64,000 bases of DNA from Rhodococcus pseudokoreensis (GTDB lineage Bacteria; Actinomycetota; Actinomycetes; Mycobacteriales; Mycobacteriaceae). Position 1 is the stretch's first letter. Each line of letters opens with the position of its first letter. Of the stretch, positions 37,720-44,714 are shown piece after piece. The position numbers were made by a program, and so were the translations under genes. Location of the stretch: the NCBI RefSeq assembly GCF_017068395.1, contig NZ_CP070619.1, positions 1,984,001 through 2,048,000 on the forward strand, given 5' to 3'. The notes under the pieces were generated by a model that made no database searches, was not told the DNA's origin, and worked only from the letters and a program-made list of their open reading frames with translations.

Positions 37720-38727
37720 TCACCCCGCCCGGCCTGCCGCCTCCACGTCGTGCGCCGGGTAGGCGTGGATGAAGGCGGTGCTCAGCTTCGGGACCGCGTG
37801 GGTGAGCGTGTGTTCCGCGGTGTGCGCGACGCGGTGCGCGTCGCTGAGGGTGGTCGACGGATCGACGTCGAGTTCGGCGTCCGCGTGCAGGCGGTGCCCG
37901 ATCCAGCGCATCTTCACGCTTCGCACCCCGACCACTCCCGGTTCGGCTGCGAGGGCCTGTTCGGCGGCGTCGACCAGTCCGGGGTCGACACCGTCCATCA
38001 GTCGCCGGAACACGTCGCGGGCGGCGGTCCGCAGCACCAGCAGGATCGCGGCCGTGATCACCAGGCCCACCACGGGATCGGCGAGCGGAAAACCGGCCGC
38101 GACGCCGCCGGCGCCCAATACCACGGCGAGAGAGGTGAATCCGTCGGTCCGCGCGTGCAGTCCGTCGGCCACGAGTGCCGCGGAGCCGATCCGCCGGCCG
38201 ATCCGGATGCGGTACAGCGCCACCCACTCGTTGCCGGCGAAACCGATGACCCCGGCGAGCGCCACCCACCAGAGGTGCTGGATGGGCACCGGATCGAGCA
38301 GGCGCCGGACCGCTTCCACGCCCGCGATGACCGCGGACAACGCGATCATCACCACGACGAACAACCCGGCGAGGTCCTCGGCGCGGCCGTATCCGTACGT
38401 GAACCGCCGCGTGGCCGCCCGCCGTCCGAGGGCGAACGCGATCCACAGCGGGACCGCCGTCAACGCGTCCGAGAAGTTGTGGATCGTGTCGGCGGCGAGC
38501 GCGACCGAACCGGACAGCACCACCACGATCACCTGGGCCAACGCGGTGACACCCAGCACCACCAGGCTGATCTTCACCGCCCGGATGCCGATCTCGCTGG
38601 CCTCGAGAGCGTCGTCGACGCTGTCCGCGGAGTCGTGGCTGTGCGGGGCGAAGATCTCGCGGATCGCCCCGCGGACTCCGCCCGAATGGCCGTGCCCGTG
38701 GCCGTGCCCGTGGCCGTGGTCGTTCAC
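37720..38727 (-). CDS. Cation diffusion facilitator (Zn/Co/Cd efflux)
   Basis: 335 residues. The first 16 contain a run of alternating His-Gly pairs (coded by a 12-base direct repeat at 38688-38720), a metal-catching tail. Six membrane helices follow, with the transport-site signatures ADTIHNFSDALTAVPLW on helix 2 and ADGLHARTDGFTSLAVVLG on helix 5 (the HxxxD pattern). The cytoplasmic C-terminal domain ends in RLHADAELDVDPSTTLSDAH. It exports divalent cations in exchange for protons. GTG 38727 overlaps the ArsR stop by 4 bases. The CDF call is firm, the metal is not; Zn is most likely given the His run and the ArsR partner. Confidence 0.92.
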   Translation of the reverse strand: MNDHGHGHGHGHGHSGGVRGAIREIFAPHSHDSADSVDDALEASEIGIRAVKISLVVLGVTALAQVIVVVLSGSVALAADTIHNFSDALTAVPLWIAFALGRRAATRRFTYGYGRAEDLAGLFVVVMIALSAVIAGVEAVRRLLDPVPIQHLWWVALAGVIGFAGNEWVALYRIRIGRRIGSAALVADGLHARTDGFTSLAVVLGAGGVAAGFPLADPVVGLVITAAILLVLRTAARDVFRRLMDGVDPGLVDAAEQALAAEPGVVGVRSVKMRWIGHRLHADAELDVDPSTTLSDAHRVAHTAEHTLTHAVPKLSTAFIHAYPAHDVEAAGRAG

Positions 38728-39131
38728 GAGGCACCTTCCTCTGCGGCGAGATCCGCACCGTCGTGGAGGACCTGCAGGTCCCCGGTCGCGCGATGGTGCC
38801 CGGGGATGCCGGGGCCTGCGTGCTCGGCGTTGAACACGGCGTCGGTGACCAGCTGCTGCACGTGCTCGTTGGCGACGCTGTAGTAGATGGACGTGCCCTC
38901 CCGCCGCGTATGCACGAGGCGGGCCATCCGGAGCTTCGCGAGGTGCTGCGAGACCGACGGCGCCGGCTTCCCGACCCGTTCGGCCAGCTCGTTCACCGAC
39001 AGTTCGCCGCCGACCAGCTGCCAGAGCACCTGCACGCGGGTGGCATCGGCCAGCATCCGGAAGACCTCGACCACCAGCCCGACCTGGTCGTCGTCGAGTC
39101 TGCGCCGGCAAACGCGCTTATCTGCATTCAT
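38724..39131 (-). CDS. ArsR/SmtB-family metal sensor
   Basis: 135 residues from ATG 39131. The winged helix has VFRMLADATRVQVLWQLVGGELSVNELAERVGKPAPSVSQHLAKL (in parts) and the wing LVHTRREGTSIYYSV. The fifth helix, NEHVQQLVTDAVFNAEH, keeps two of the four alpha-5 metal ligands of CzrA-like sensors (the two His) but has Asn at the other two places. A His-rich tail (HHRATGDLQVLHDG) and an N-terminal Cys (RVCRRR) may supply more. ATG 39131 is preferred because a TATTAT box ends 6 bases before it and an operator palindrome covers it; the frame is open to 39173. It should repress itself and the CDF gene it overlaps by 4 bases. Confidence 0.85.
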   Translation of the reverse strand: MNADKRVCRRRLDDDQVGLVVEVFRMLADATRVQVLWQLVGGELSVNELAERVGKPAPSVSQHLAKLRMARLVHTRREGTSIYYSVANEHVQQLVTDAVFNAEHAGPGIPGHHRATGDLQVLHDGADLAAEEGAS

Positions 39132-39141
39132 ACGCAGATAA
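39118..39141. promoter_or_regulatory. ArsR operator overlapping a leaderless promoter
   Basis: A perfect inverted repeat: TTATCTGC (39118-39125) and GCAGATAA (39134-39141), 8 bases apart. On the minus strand TATTAT (39143-39138) overlaps one arm, and the ATG of the ArsR gene (39131-39129) is inside the spacer. The geometry puts transcription start at about the ATG, so the mRNA would have no leader. Binding of ArsR here would block RNA polymerase. The -35 element is weak. Autoregulation is inferred. Confidence 0.65.
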
Positions 39142-39180
39142 TAGGCCACTTCGGGTTGTGATGCATCAGACACCGAAAAG

Positions 39181-39230
39181 ACTTACTTGCTTGCACTAAC
39201 GATGTATATAGTTGCTTGCATCAAGTAAGT
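39181..39230 (+). promoter_or_regulatory. MarR operator and promoter region
   Basis: ACTTACTTG (39181-39189) and CAAGTAAGT (39222-39230) are perfect 9-base inverted arms. TTGCTTGCA occurs twice as a direct repeat (39187-39195 and 39212-39220). CTTGCATCAAG (39216-39226) is a compact palindrome. TTACTT (39183-39188) and TATAGT (39207-39212) are 18 bases apart and could be -35 and -10. The MarR gene starts 18 bases downstream, so the region is well placed for repression by its own product. Confidence 0.55.
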
Positions 39231-39248
39231 CGTCCTTCAGGGGTTGCC

Positions 39249-39749
39249 ATGTCCGTCACGTCCGTGCCTTCCGTATCGCTGGGCACCACCGAAGCGCTCA
39301 TCGACGAGGTTTTCCTCTTCGGCCGAGTGCTCAAGGAGGCCCTGATGTCGGAAGCCGACGACCACATGCCACGCGCGCTGACGGGGGTCCTCCTCGTCCT
39401 CGCGGCTCGCGGGGAATGCCGGCAGAACGAACTCGCCACGGAGATGTGCGTCGGCCAGTCGTCACTCAGTCGCCAGATCACCGATCTGGTGGAGTTCGGC
39501 TACGTCACGCGCCATCCCGATCCCGCCGACGGGCGCGCATTTCGAATACGTGTCTCGGAAGGCGGAATGGCGTACGTCAAACAATTCAGAACCCAGCGCG
39601 CCGCACGAATGCAGAAATTGCTGACGGGGTGGAACGAGACCGAGGCAGCAACCGCCCTCGACTCGATCAGGCACCTGAAGGAAACACTCGTCGACCCAGA
39701 ACACCGGATCGCCACGAGCTCGAACCCGATTGGAACACAAAGCGTATGA
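39249..39749 (+). CDS. MarR-family regulator
   Basis: 166 residues from ATG 39249. The winged helix shows ALTGVLLVLAARGECRQNELATEM, the recognition helix VGQSSLSRQITDLVEFGYV and the wing ARG pattern HPDPADGRAFRIRVSEGG. N- and C-terminal helices form the dimer. MarR proteins release DNA when they bind phenolic or cationic drugs. It starts 18 bases after an operator-like palindrome, and its stop overlaps the MFS exporter start by 4 bases (ATGA), so it very probably controls that pump and itself. Ligand unknown. Confidence 0.9.
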   Translation: MSVTSVPSVSLGTTEALIDEVFLFGRVLKEALMSEADDHMPRALTGVLLVLAARGECRQNELATEMCVGQSSLSRQITDLVEFGYVTRHPDPADGRAFRIRVSEGGMAYVKQFRTQRAARMQKLLTGWNETEAATALDSIRHLKETLVDPEHRIATSSNPIGTQSV

Positions 39750-41689
39750 CCGAAACACAGACTCGGCCGCCGGTTGAAGAAACGACGGCCATGACGCACC
39801 GCCAAATCCTCGAAGCCCTCACGGGTCTGCTCGCAGCGCTGTTCACCGCACTGCTGAGCAGCACGATCGTCGCCACCGCACTCCCGACGATCATCGGCGA
39901 CCTGAAGGGCACCCAGACGGCGTACGCCTGGGTCATCACCAGTGCACTGCTCGCCAATGCCGCCTCCACCCCCATCTGGGGCAAGCTCGCCGACCTGTTC
40001 AACAAGAAGGTCCTGGTCCAGAGCGCGATCGTCATCTTCGTCATCGGCTCGGTGATCGCAGGATTCGCGCACAACGTGCCGATCCTGCTGACCGCGCGTG
40101 TCATCCAGGGCATCGGCATGGGTGGCCTGACGGCACTCGTCGTCGCCATCATCGGCACCATCGTCTCGCCCCGTGAACGCGGCCGGTACTCCGGCTACAT
40201 GGGCGCCGTCATGGCCGTGTCCATGTCGGGTGGCCCGATCCTCGGCGGCGTCATCGTCGACAGCCCCCTCGGCTGGCGCTGGTGCTTCTTCGTGTGCGTC
40301 CCGCTCGCCGTCATCGCACTGTTCCTGCTGCAGCGCACGCTGCACCTCGCGACCGAGAAGAAGGACGACGTCTCCATCGACTGGCTCGGCGCCCTCCTGC
40401 TGACCGCCGGTGTGTCCATCCTGCTGATCTGGGTCTCGTTCGCCGGCAAGGCGGGCTACTACGAGTGGTTCTCCCGCGAGACGGCACTGTACGTCGGATC
40501 CGGTGTGCTCCTGCTGGCCGCGACGATCCTCGTCGAAGCCAGGGCAAAGTCGCCGATCATCCCGCTCAAGATCGTCACCGAGAAGACCACCGGACTCGCC
40601 ATCATCGCGTCCATCGCCGTCGGTGTCGGAATGTTCGGCTCCACCACGTTCCTCGGCCAGTACTTCCAGACCTCGCGTGGCTACACCCCCACCATGGCCG
40701 GAGTGCTCACCATCCCGATGGTCGCCGGCATGCTCATCGGCACGGTCGGATCCGGACAGCTCATCACCCGCTTCGGCAAGTGGAAGCCGTTCGTCGTCGG
40801 CGGCGCCGTCCTGATGATCGTCGGCTTCGGATTGCTCGGCACCCTCGATCACGAAACCAACCTCACCCTGGTCGGCACGTACATCGCGATCGTCGGTCTC
40901 GGCATGGGCATGCTGATGCAGAACCTGGTCCTCGCGGTGCAGAACACCGTCAGCGTCCAGAACATCGGTGCGGCATCCAGCTCGGTCGCCTTCTTCCGGA
41001 CCTTCGGCGGCGCGATCGGCGTCTCGGTTCTCGGTTCGGTGCTGGCCACCCGCGTCGCCGACCTGTCGGCCGAGGGGTTCGCGAAGCTCCGCATCCCGAC
41101 CGGATCGAGCGGCGGCGGCGGAAGCCTGGACCTGGCGTCCATGCCCGCTCCCGTCCGGGAAGTCATCCGCGCCGCGTACGGAGACGCAACGGGGCGGATC
41201 TTCCTGATCGCCGCCGTCGTCGCCGTCATCACCCTGATCGCCGTCATCCTGATCCCCAACCGCCCGCTGCGTCGCACCATCGACCTGTCGAGCGAGCAGG
41301 AGCCCGTCCAGGAACCCGAGTACGCCCCCGTGCCGGACTACGCACTCGAATCCGACACGGCGCCGATCCCGTCGTCCGACGTCCGCAGCGGCAGGCACGA
41401 GGCACCCGCCGATCAGCACCAGCCCTTCGCCGGGCTGAGCGCCGACGCCCGGGACCGTCTCCTGTCCATGCTCCTGCCCCAGCCGGAGCGGACGCTGGAA
41501 GCGATCGACGAAGCGGAGAAGATCCGCGACGAGGTCAACCGCCTGCGTAACGATCTCAACGCCAAGCTCGTCGAATTCGACGAGGTCTGGGATCGCCTGC
41601 GCGAGCTGGGACTGAGTGAAGACCAAGTGGCCGGCGTCCTCGGTGGCGGCCACGTGACGGACACCGGCAACGGTGCCCTCATCCGCTGA
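39746..41689 (+). CDS. MFS drug exporter, DHA2 (EmrB/QacA) family with a long cytoplasmic tail
   Basis: 647 residues, longer than the usual 470-550. Fourteen hydrophobic segments lie in about 20-520, with motif A GKLADLFNKK after helix 2 and motif C GPILGGVIVDSPLGWRW on helix 5. A Gly-rich loop (TGSSGGGGSLDL) lies outside before the last helix. The tail (about 530-647) is acidic and Pro-rich, then forms a coiled coil (LEAIDEAEKIRDEVNRLRND) and a helical end, which may bind partners. It exports hydrophobic or cationic compounds using the proton gradient. Start ATG 39746 overlaps the MarR stop by 4 bases. Substrates cannot be predicted. Confidence 0.92.
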   Translation: MTETQTRPPVEETTAMTHRQILEALTGLLAALFTALLSSTIVATALPTIIGDLKGTQTAYAWVITSALLANAASTPIWGKLADLFNKKVLVQSAIVIFVIGSVIAGFAHNVPILLTARVIQGIGMGGLTALVVAIIGTIVSPRERGRYSGYMGAVMAVSMSGGPILGGVIVDSPLGWRWCFFVCVPLAVIALFLLQRTLHLATEKKDDVSIDWLGALLLTAGVSILLIWVSFAGKAGYYEWFSRETALYVGSGVLLLAATILVEARAKSPIIPLKIVTEKTTGLAIIASIAVGVGMFGSTTFLGQYFQTSRGYTPTMAGVLTIPMVAGMLIGTVGSGQLITRFGKWKPFVVGGAVLMIVGFGLLGTLDHETNLTLVGTYIAIVGLGMGMLMQNLVLAVQNTVSVQNIGAASSSVAFFRTFGGAIGVSVLGSVLATRVADLSAEGFAKLRIPTGSSGGGGSLDLASMPAPVREVIRAAYGDATGRIFLIAAVVAVITLIAVILIPNRPLRRTIDLSSEQEPVQEPEYAPVPDYALESDTAPIPSSDVRSGRHEAPADQHQPFAGLSADARDRLLSMLLPQPERTLEAIDEAEKIRDEVNRLRNDLNAKLVEFDEVWDRLRELGLSEDQVAGVLGGGHVTDTGNGALIR

Positions 41690-41694
41690 ATGAG

Positions 41695-42150
41695 ATGATC
41701 GTTCAGTTCCACGACGCCGTCGGCTCGCCCACGTATCCCCCTCTACGTGGGCGGGCCGGCGGCGTGTTCGCTCAGTTGACCCGGTTCACCCTGGTGGGCA
41801 GCGCGAGCAACGTGCTCTACGCTCTCGCGTTCTTCACCCTCGACGTGTACGGGTCGTTCGTCGCCAACCTGGTCGGCGTGGTGACCAGTTCGATGTTGGC
41901 CAACGAACTCCACCGGCGGCTCACGTTCCGGGCCACCGACCGCGTCCGCTGGTTCGTCGCGCAGTGGGAAGGCGGGACCCTCGCCCTGATCGGGCTGGGC
42001 GTCAGCTCCCTCGCGCTCGCCCTCCTGCACACGCTCTTCCCCGGCGCCGACGGCCTCGCGCAGGTCGCGCTCGTCATCGCCGTCAGCGCCGTCGTCGGCG
42101 GGCTGCGGTTCCTCGCCCTCCGCGGCTGGGTTTTTGCCTCCGGCCTGTGA
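41695..42150 (+). CDS. GtrA-family membrane protein
   Basis: 151 residues with four hydrophobic segments. The family pattern is present: FAQLTRFTLVGSASNVLYALAFF on helix 1, ANELHRRLTFR in the cytoplasmic loop and GGLRFLALRGWVF at the end. GtrA-like proteins are thought to flip undecaprenyl- or decaprenyl-phosphate sugars for cell-wall or teichoic glycosylation. It starts 5 bases after the MFS stop and so is probably on the same transcript. The stop codon lies inside the first arm of the palindrome at 42147. Confidence 0.85.
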   Translation: MIVQFHDAVGSPTYPPLRGRAGGVFAQLTRFTLVGSASNVLYALAFFTLDVYGSFVANLVGVVTSSMLANELHRRLTFRATDRVRWFVAQWEGGTLALIGLGVSSLALALLHTLFPGADGLAQVALVIAVSAVVGGLRFLALRGWVFASGL

Positions 42151-42186
42151 GTACTTGTTAACCACGGGCTGTTAACAAGTACTCAC
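42147..42186. repeat. Long palindrome, copy 1
   Basis: GTGAGTACTTGTTAAC (42147-42162) and its exact reverse complement (42171-42186) with an 8-base loop: a 16-bp perfect stem. The GtrA stop codon TGA (42148-42150) is inside the left arm and the convergent PhoX-like stop is 14 bases further on. It could end transcription from both sides, though it lacks a T-run. A second copy lies at 43737. Confidence 0.85.
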
Positions 42187-42199
42187 GGCTGGGGGCGGG

Positions 42200-43627
42200 T
42201 CAGGACCCGAAGATCGAGGTCGTGGGTCGGTGCCACGGCCCGGTGATCGCCAGCGTCAGCCCCGGCGACTGGATGTTCGCGAACAGGATCCTGCCGTCCG
42301 CGCTGAATACCGGACCGCAGAATTCGCTGTCGTTCAACTCGTTCCGGGCCATCGCGAACGGCTCGCCCTCCGCCGTGACGCCGACGAGGTGGCTGATACC
42401 TTCGCCGTCCTCCGCGAGAATCACGCCGCCGTACGGCGAGACCGTGATGTTGTCGGGCCCGTCGTAGTTGCCGGTGTCCACGGCGGGATCGGGGTTGACA
42501 CCGAACAGGGTCTTCAACGTGATCGTCTGTTTGGCCGGGTCGAAGAACCACACCTGGCCGTCGTGCTCGGCGACGCTGCCGTCGCTGGTCCGTGCGTAGC
42601 TCGCGACGAAGTAGGCGCCGCCGTCGCCCCACCACTGCCCCTCCAGCTTGCGACTCCGGGTGACGGCGTCGTTCCCGAACTGCTTGCGCACCGACGTGCT
42701 CGTCGCGTCACGGTCCGGCACCCCGACCCACTGCACGGAGTACACGGTGCCCGGCTCGGTGGCCTGCGACAGGTCGGGGACGTGCGTTCCCCCCTGGAAG
42801 CAGGCCATCGCCTGGAGTGCGCCCGCGGTGTCGCCGCCCGGAGATTCGGCGAGTTCACGCAGCGCGTTCGGCCCGCCCCGGAAGCCCTGCGGCGGCGTCC
42901 ACCGGTAGTACAGCCCGTTCGGCCCGGACGCATCCTCCGTGAGGTAGATGGTGCTCGACGCCGGATCCACCGCCACCGCCTCGTGCGCGTACCGCCCCAG
43001 GAACTTCAGCGGCACAGGACTTTTGCCCCTGTTCGCGTCCTGGCTCGCCGGGTCCACCTCGAAGACGTAGCCGTGGTCGAGCAGGAACCCGCCCTCCCCC
43101 GCGCGCGCCTCCGTCTCCTCGCAGGTCAACCACGTACCCCAGGGCGTGATGCCGCCGGCGCAATTGTTCACGGTGCCCGCGACGCTGACGTACTGGCCCT
43201 GCCGTGCGCCGTCGGCACCGACCGCAGTCGTGGTGGTACCGCCGCGCGCGCCCGTGTCGTACGTCAGTCCGTCGAGCGCGGGCACGCCGAACGGTTCGTC
43301 GCTGCCGATCTCGTGGTTGGTGACGAGCGTGGAACCGCCGGGCCGCGCGAACACGCCGATCGCGTCGGGGTCGCTCGGCACCGGCACGCCACCGTCCAAC
43401 TGCGTCTCACCCGAGCGGGAGACGACGGTGTACGAAAAGCCCACCGGGAGCGAGAGAATGCGGTTCGGGTCCGGCACGAGCGGTCCGTAGCCGATCGCCT
43501 GTCCCGGTGCCGCGGACGCGAACGCCGGGCGGACGAGGGCGTCGACGCTTCCGGCGAGTGCCACACCGAGGCCGGTGAGCGCGGTGCGACCGAGGAATCG
43601 GCGGCGGTTAAGTGGTGCAGTGGACAC
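42200..43627 (-). CDS. Tat-exported PhoX-like phosphatase (DUF839)
   Basis: 475 residues. The start has a twin-arginine signal (NRRRFLGRTALTGLGVALAG) ending near ASAAPG. The DUF839 beta-propeller runs to the end, with VTNHEIGSDEPFG, NNCAGGITPWGTWLTCEET, YAHEAVAVDPASSTIYLTED and GPDNITVSPYGGVILAEDGEG. The NNCAGG...WLTCEE and GPDN motifs provide ligands of the Fe-Ca centre of PhoX phosphatases. It should release phosphate from organic phosphates outside the membrane. GTG 43627 follows GGAGG at 9 bases. The gene is between the two palindromes. Phosphate control is likely from family knowledge, but I could not identify a Pho box. Confidence 0.88.
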   Translation of the reverse strand: MSTAPLNRRRFLGRTALTGLGVALAGSVDALVRPAFASAAPGQAIGYGPLVPDPNRILSLPVGFSYTVVSRSGETQLDGGVPVPSDPDAIGVFARPGGSTLVTNHEIGSDEPFGVPALDGLTYDTGARGGTTTTAVGADGARQGQYVSVAGTVNNCAGGITPWGTWLTCEETEARAGEGGFLLDHGYVFEVDPASQDANRGKSPVPLKFLGRYAHEAVAVDPASSTIYLTEDASGPNGLYYRWTPPQGFRGGPNALRELAESPGGDTAGALQAMACFQGGTHVPDLSQATEPGTVYSVQWVGVPDRDATSTSVRKQFGNDAVTRSRKLEGQWWGDGGAYFVASYARTSDGSVAEHDGQVWFFDPAKQTITLKTLFGVNPDPAVDTGNYDGPDNITVSPYGGVILAEDGEGISHLVGVTAEGEPFAMARNELNDSEFCGPVFSADGRILFANIQSPGLTLAITGPWHRPTTSIFGS

Positions 43628-43736
43628 TGTGTGAAACCTCCATGGTGACGAACCGGATCCTCAGGACGGTAGGTACCGCGGTGCCCGCCTTCGTGGACGC
43701 ACCGTGGCGGGCGGATGAACCGGATGCGAACTCTCA

Positions 43737-43782
43737 CCCGTGAGTACTTGTTAACCGCCGGCGGTTGATAAGTACTCACGGG
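43737..43782. repeat. Long palindrome, copy 2
   Basis: The left arm starts CCCGTGAGTACTTGTTAACC (from 43737) and continues GCC; the right arm is its reverse complement except for two bases (GGTTGATAAG in place of GGTTAACAAG), both of which keep G-U pairs in RNA. Stem 23 bp with almost no loop. It shares the core GTGAGTACTTGTTAAC with copy 1 but lies between divergent genes, where a terminator is not expected. Confidence 0.85.
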
Positions 43783-43801
43783 CGGCGAAGCCGCACAACC
43801 G

Positions 43802-43831
43802 TTGACATGTGACCAAATGGTCACCTATTCT
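43802..43831 (+). promoter_or_regulatory. Promoter with a palindromic operator for the ArsR-SRPBCC pair
   Basis: TTGACA (43802-43807) and TATTCT (43826-43831) are 18 bases apart. Between them is a 16-base palindrome: GTGACCA (43809-43815), AA, TGGTCAC (43818-43824). The regulator starts at 43839, so the leader is short. An operator in the spacer is the classic site for self-repression. Confidence 0.7.
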
Positions 43832-43838
43832 CAGGTGC

Positions 43839-44156
43839 ATGGACGACGATCACGTCTTCAAGGCGCTGGCCGATCCGACCCGCCGCCTGATACTCGACCG
43901 ATTGTTCGCCCAGGACGGTCAGACGCTCACCGAACTCGAGTCGCAGGTCGAGATGACGCGATTCGGGGTCATGAAGCATCTGCGTGTGCTCGAAGACGCG
44001 GGACTCGTCGTCACGCGCCGCTCCGGCCGGGAGAAACTTCACTACCTCAATCCTGTGCCGATACAGCTGATCCACAACCGGTGGATCGACAAGTACACCG
44101 AGCGTCACACTTCGGCGCTCGCTCAGCTGAAATCCCAACTGGAGGAAGAGAAATGA
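43839..44156 (+). CDS. ArsR-family regulator of the SRPBCC-linked type
   Basis: 105 residues. Helix-turn-helix with DDDHVFKALADPTRRLILDRLF, LTELESQVEMTRFGVMKHLRVL and the wing AGLVVTRRSGREKLHYLNP. There are no cysteine or histidine clusters for metal, as in the many actinobacterial ArsR-like proteins paired with AHSA1-type SRPBCC proteins. The stop overlaps the SRPBCC start by 4 bases. ATG 43839 lies 8 bases after the TATTCT box. It should repress its own operon; the inducer is unknown. Confidence 0.88.
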   Translation: MDDDHVFKALADPTRRLILDRLFAQDGQTLTELESQVEMTRFGVMKHLRVLEDAGLVVTRRSGREKLHYLNPVPIQLIHNRWIDKYTERHTSALAQLKSQLEEEK

Positions 44157-44653
44157 CTACCGCCGACGCAATCCAGATCTACGCCGTCTACATCAAGGCG
44201 ACACCGGAGGCCATCTGGGAGGCCATCACGAAGCCCGAGTGGTCGCAGCAGTACGGGTACGGCGGCCTCGTCGACTACGACCTCCGCGCGGGCGGCGCGT
44301 TCCGCACGCGGGCGGACGACGCGATGAAGGAATACCCCGGCGTCCCGGACGTGATCGTCGACGGCGAGGTGATCGAATCCGATCCGCCGAAGAAACTGGT
44401 CCAGACGTGGCGGATGCTGATGGACGCCGACAACGTGGAGGGTTTCACCACGCTGACCTACGAGATCGTGCAGTCGAGCAGGCCCGGAGTCGCGAAACTG
44501 ACTGTCACACACGACCTCACCAACGCACCGGGCGTGGCCCAGATGGTCGCGGGCAGGCACGAGCCCGAGGGCGCGGGCGGTGGCTGGAACGAGGTGCTGA
44601 GCGGAATGAAGACGCTGCTCGAGACGGGTCAGCCGATGGTGAACTGGGGCTGA
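44153..44653 (+). CDS. SRPBCC (AHSA1-type) domain protein
   Basis: 166 residues of the START-like fold: IYAVYIKATPEAIWEAITKPEW at the start, the central VDYDLRAGGAFR strand and VIESDPPKKLVQTWRML, then GGGWNEVLSGMKTLLETGQ in the C-terminal helix that closes the pocket. Such proteins bind small hydrophobic ligands or act in ways not yet known. It is the second gene of an operon with the ArsR-like regulator (4-base overlap). A ligand cannot be inferred. Confidence 0.88.
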   Translation: MTTADAIQIYAVYIKATPEAIWEAITKPEWSQQYGYGGLVDYDLRAGGAFRTRADDAMKEYPGVPDVIVDGEVIESDPPKKLVQTWRMLMDADNVEGFTTLTYEIVQSSRPGVAKLTVTHDLTNAPGVAQMVAGRHEPEGAGGGWNEVLSGMKTLLETGQPMVNWG

Positions 44654-44714
44654 ACTCCGGGTCGGCGGGCGCGAGGGCCCGACATCTGTCGGACGGCCGC
44701 AGTAAGCTCCAACC

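Noticed and set aside
38682..38727. A short direct repeat of GTGGCC-type units
   Set aside because: It encodes the alternating His-Gly tail at the start of the cation diffusion facilitator, so it is coding and not a separate repeat element.
39500..41653. A 700-residue open frame opposite the MFS gene
   Set aside because: It is a shadow of a high-GC gene: its codons are the reverse complement of a real 14-helix exporter, it is rich in Asp, Gly and Arg, and it has no domain.
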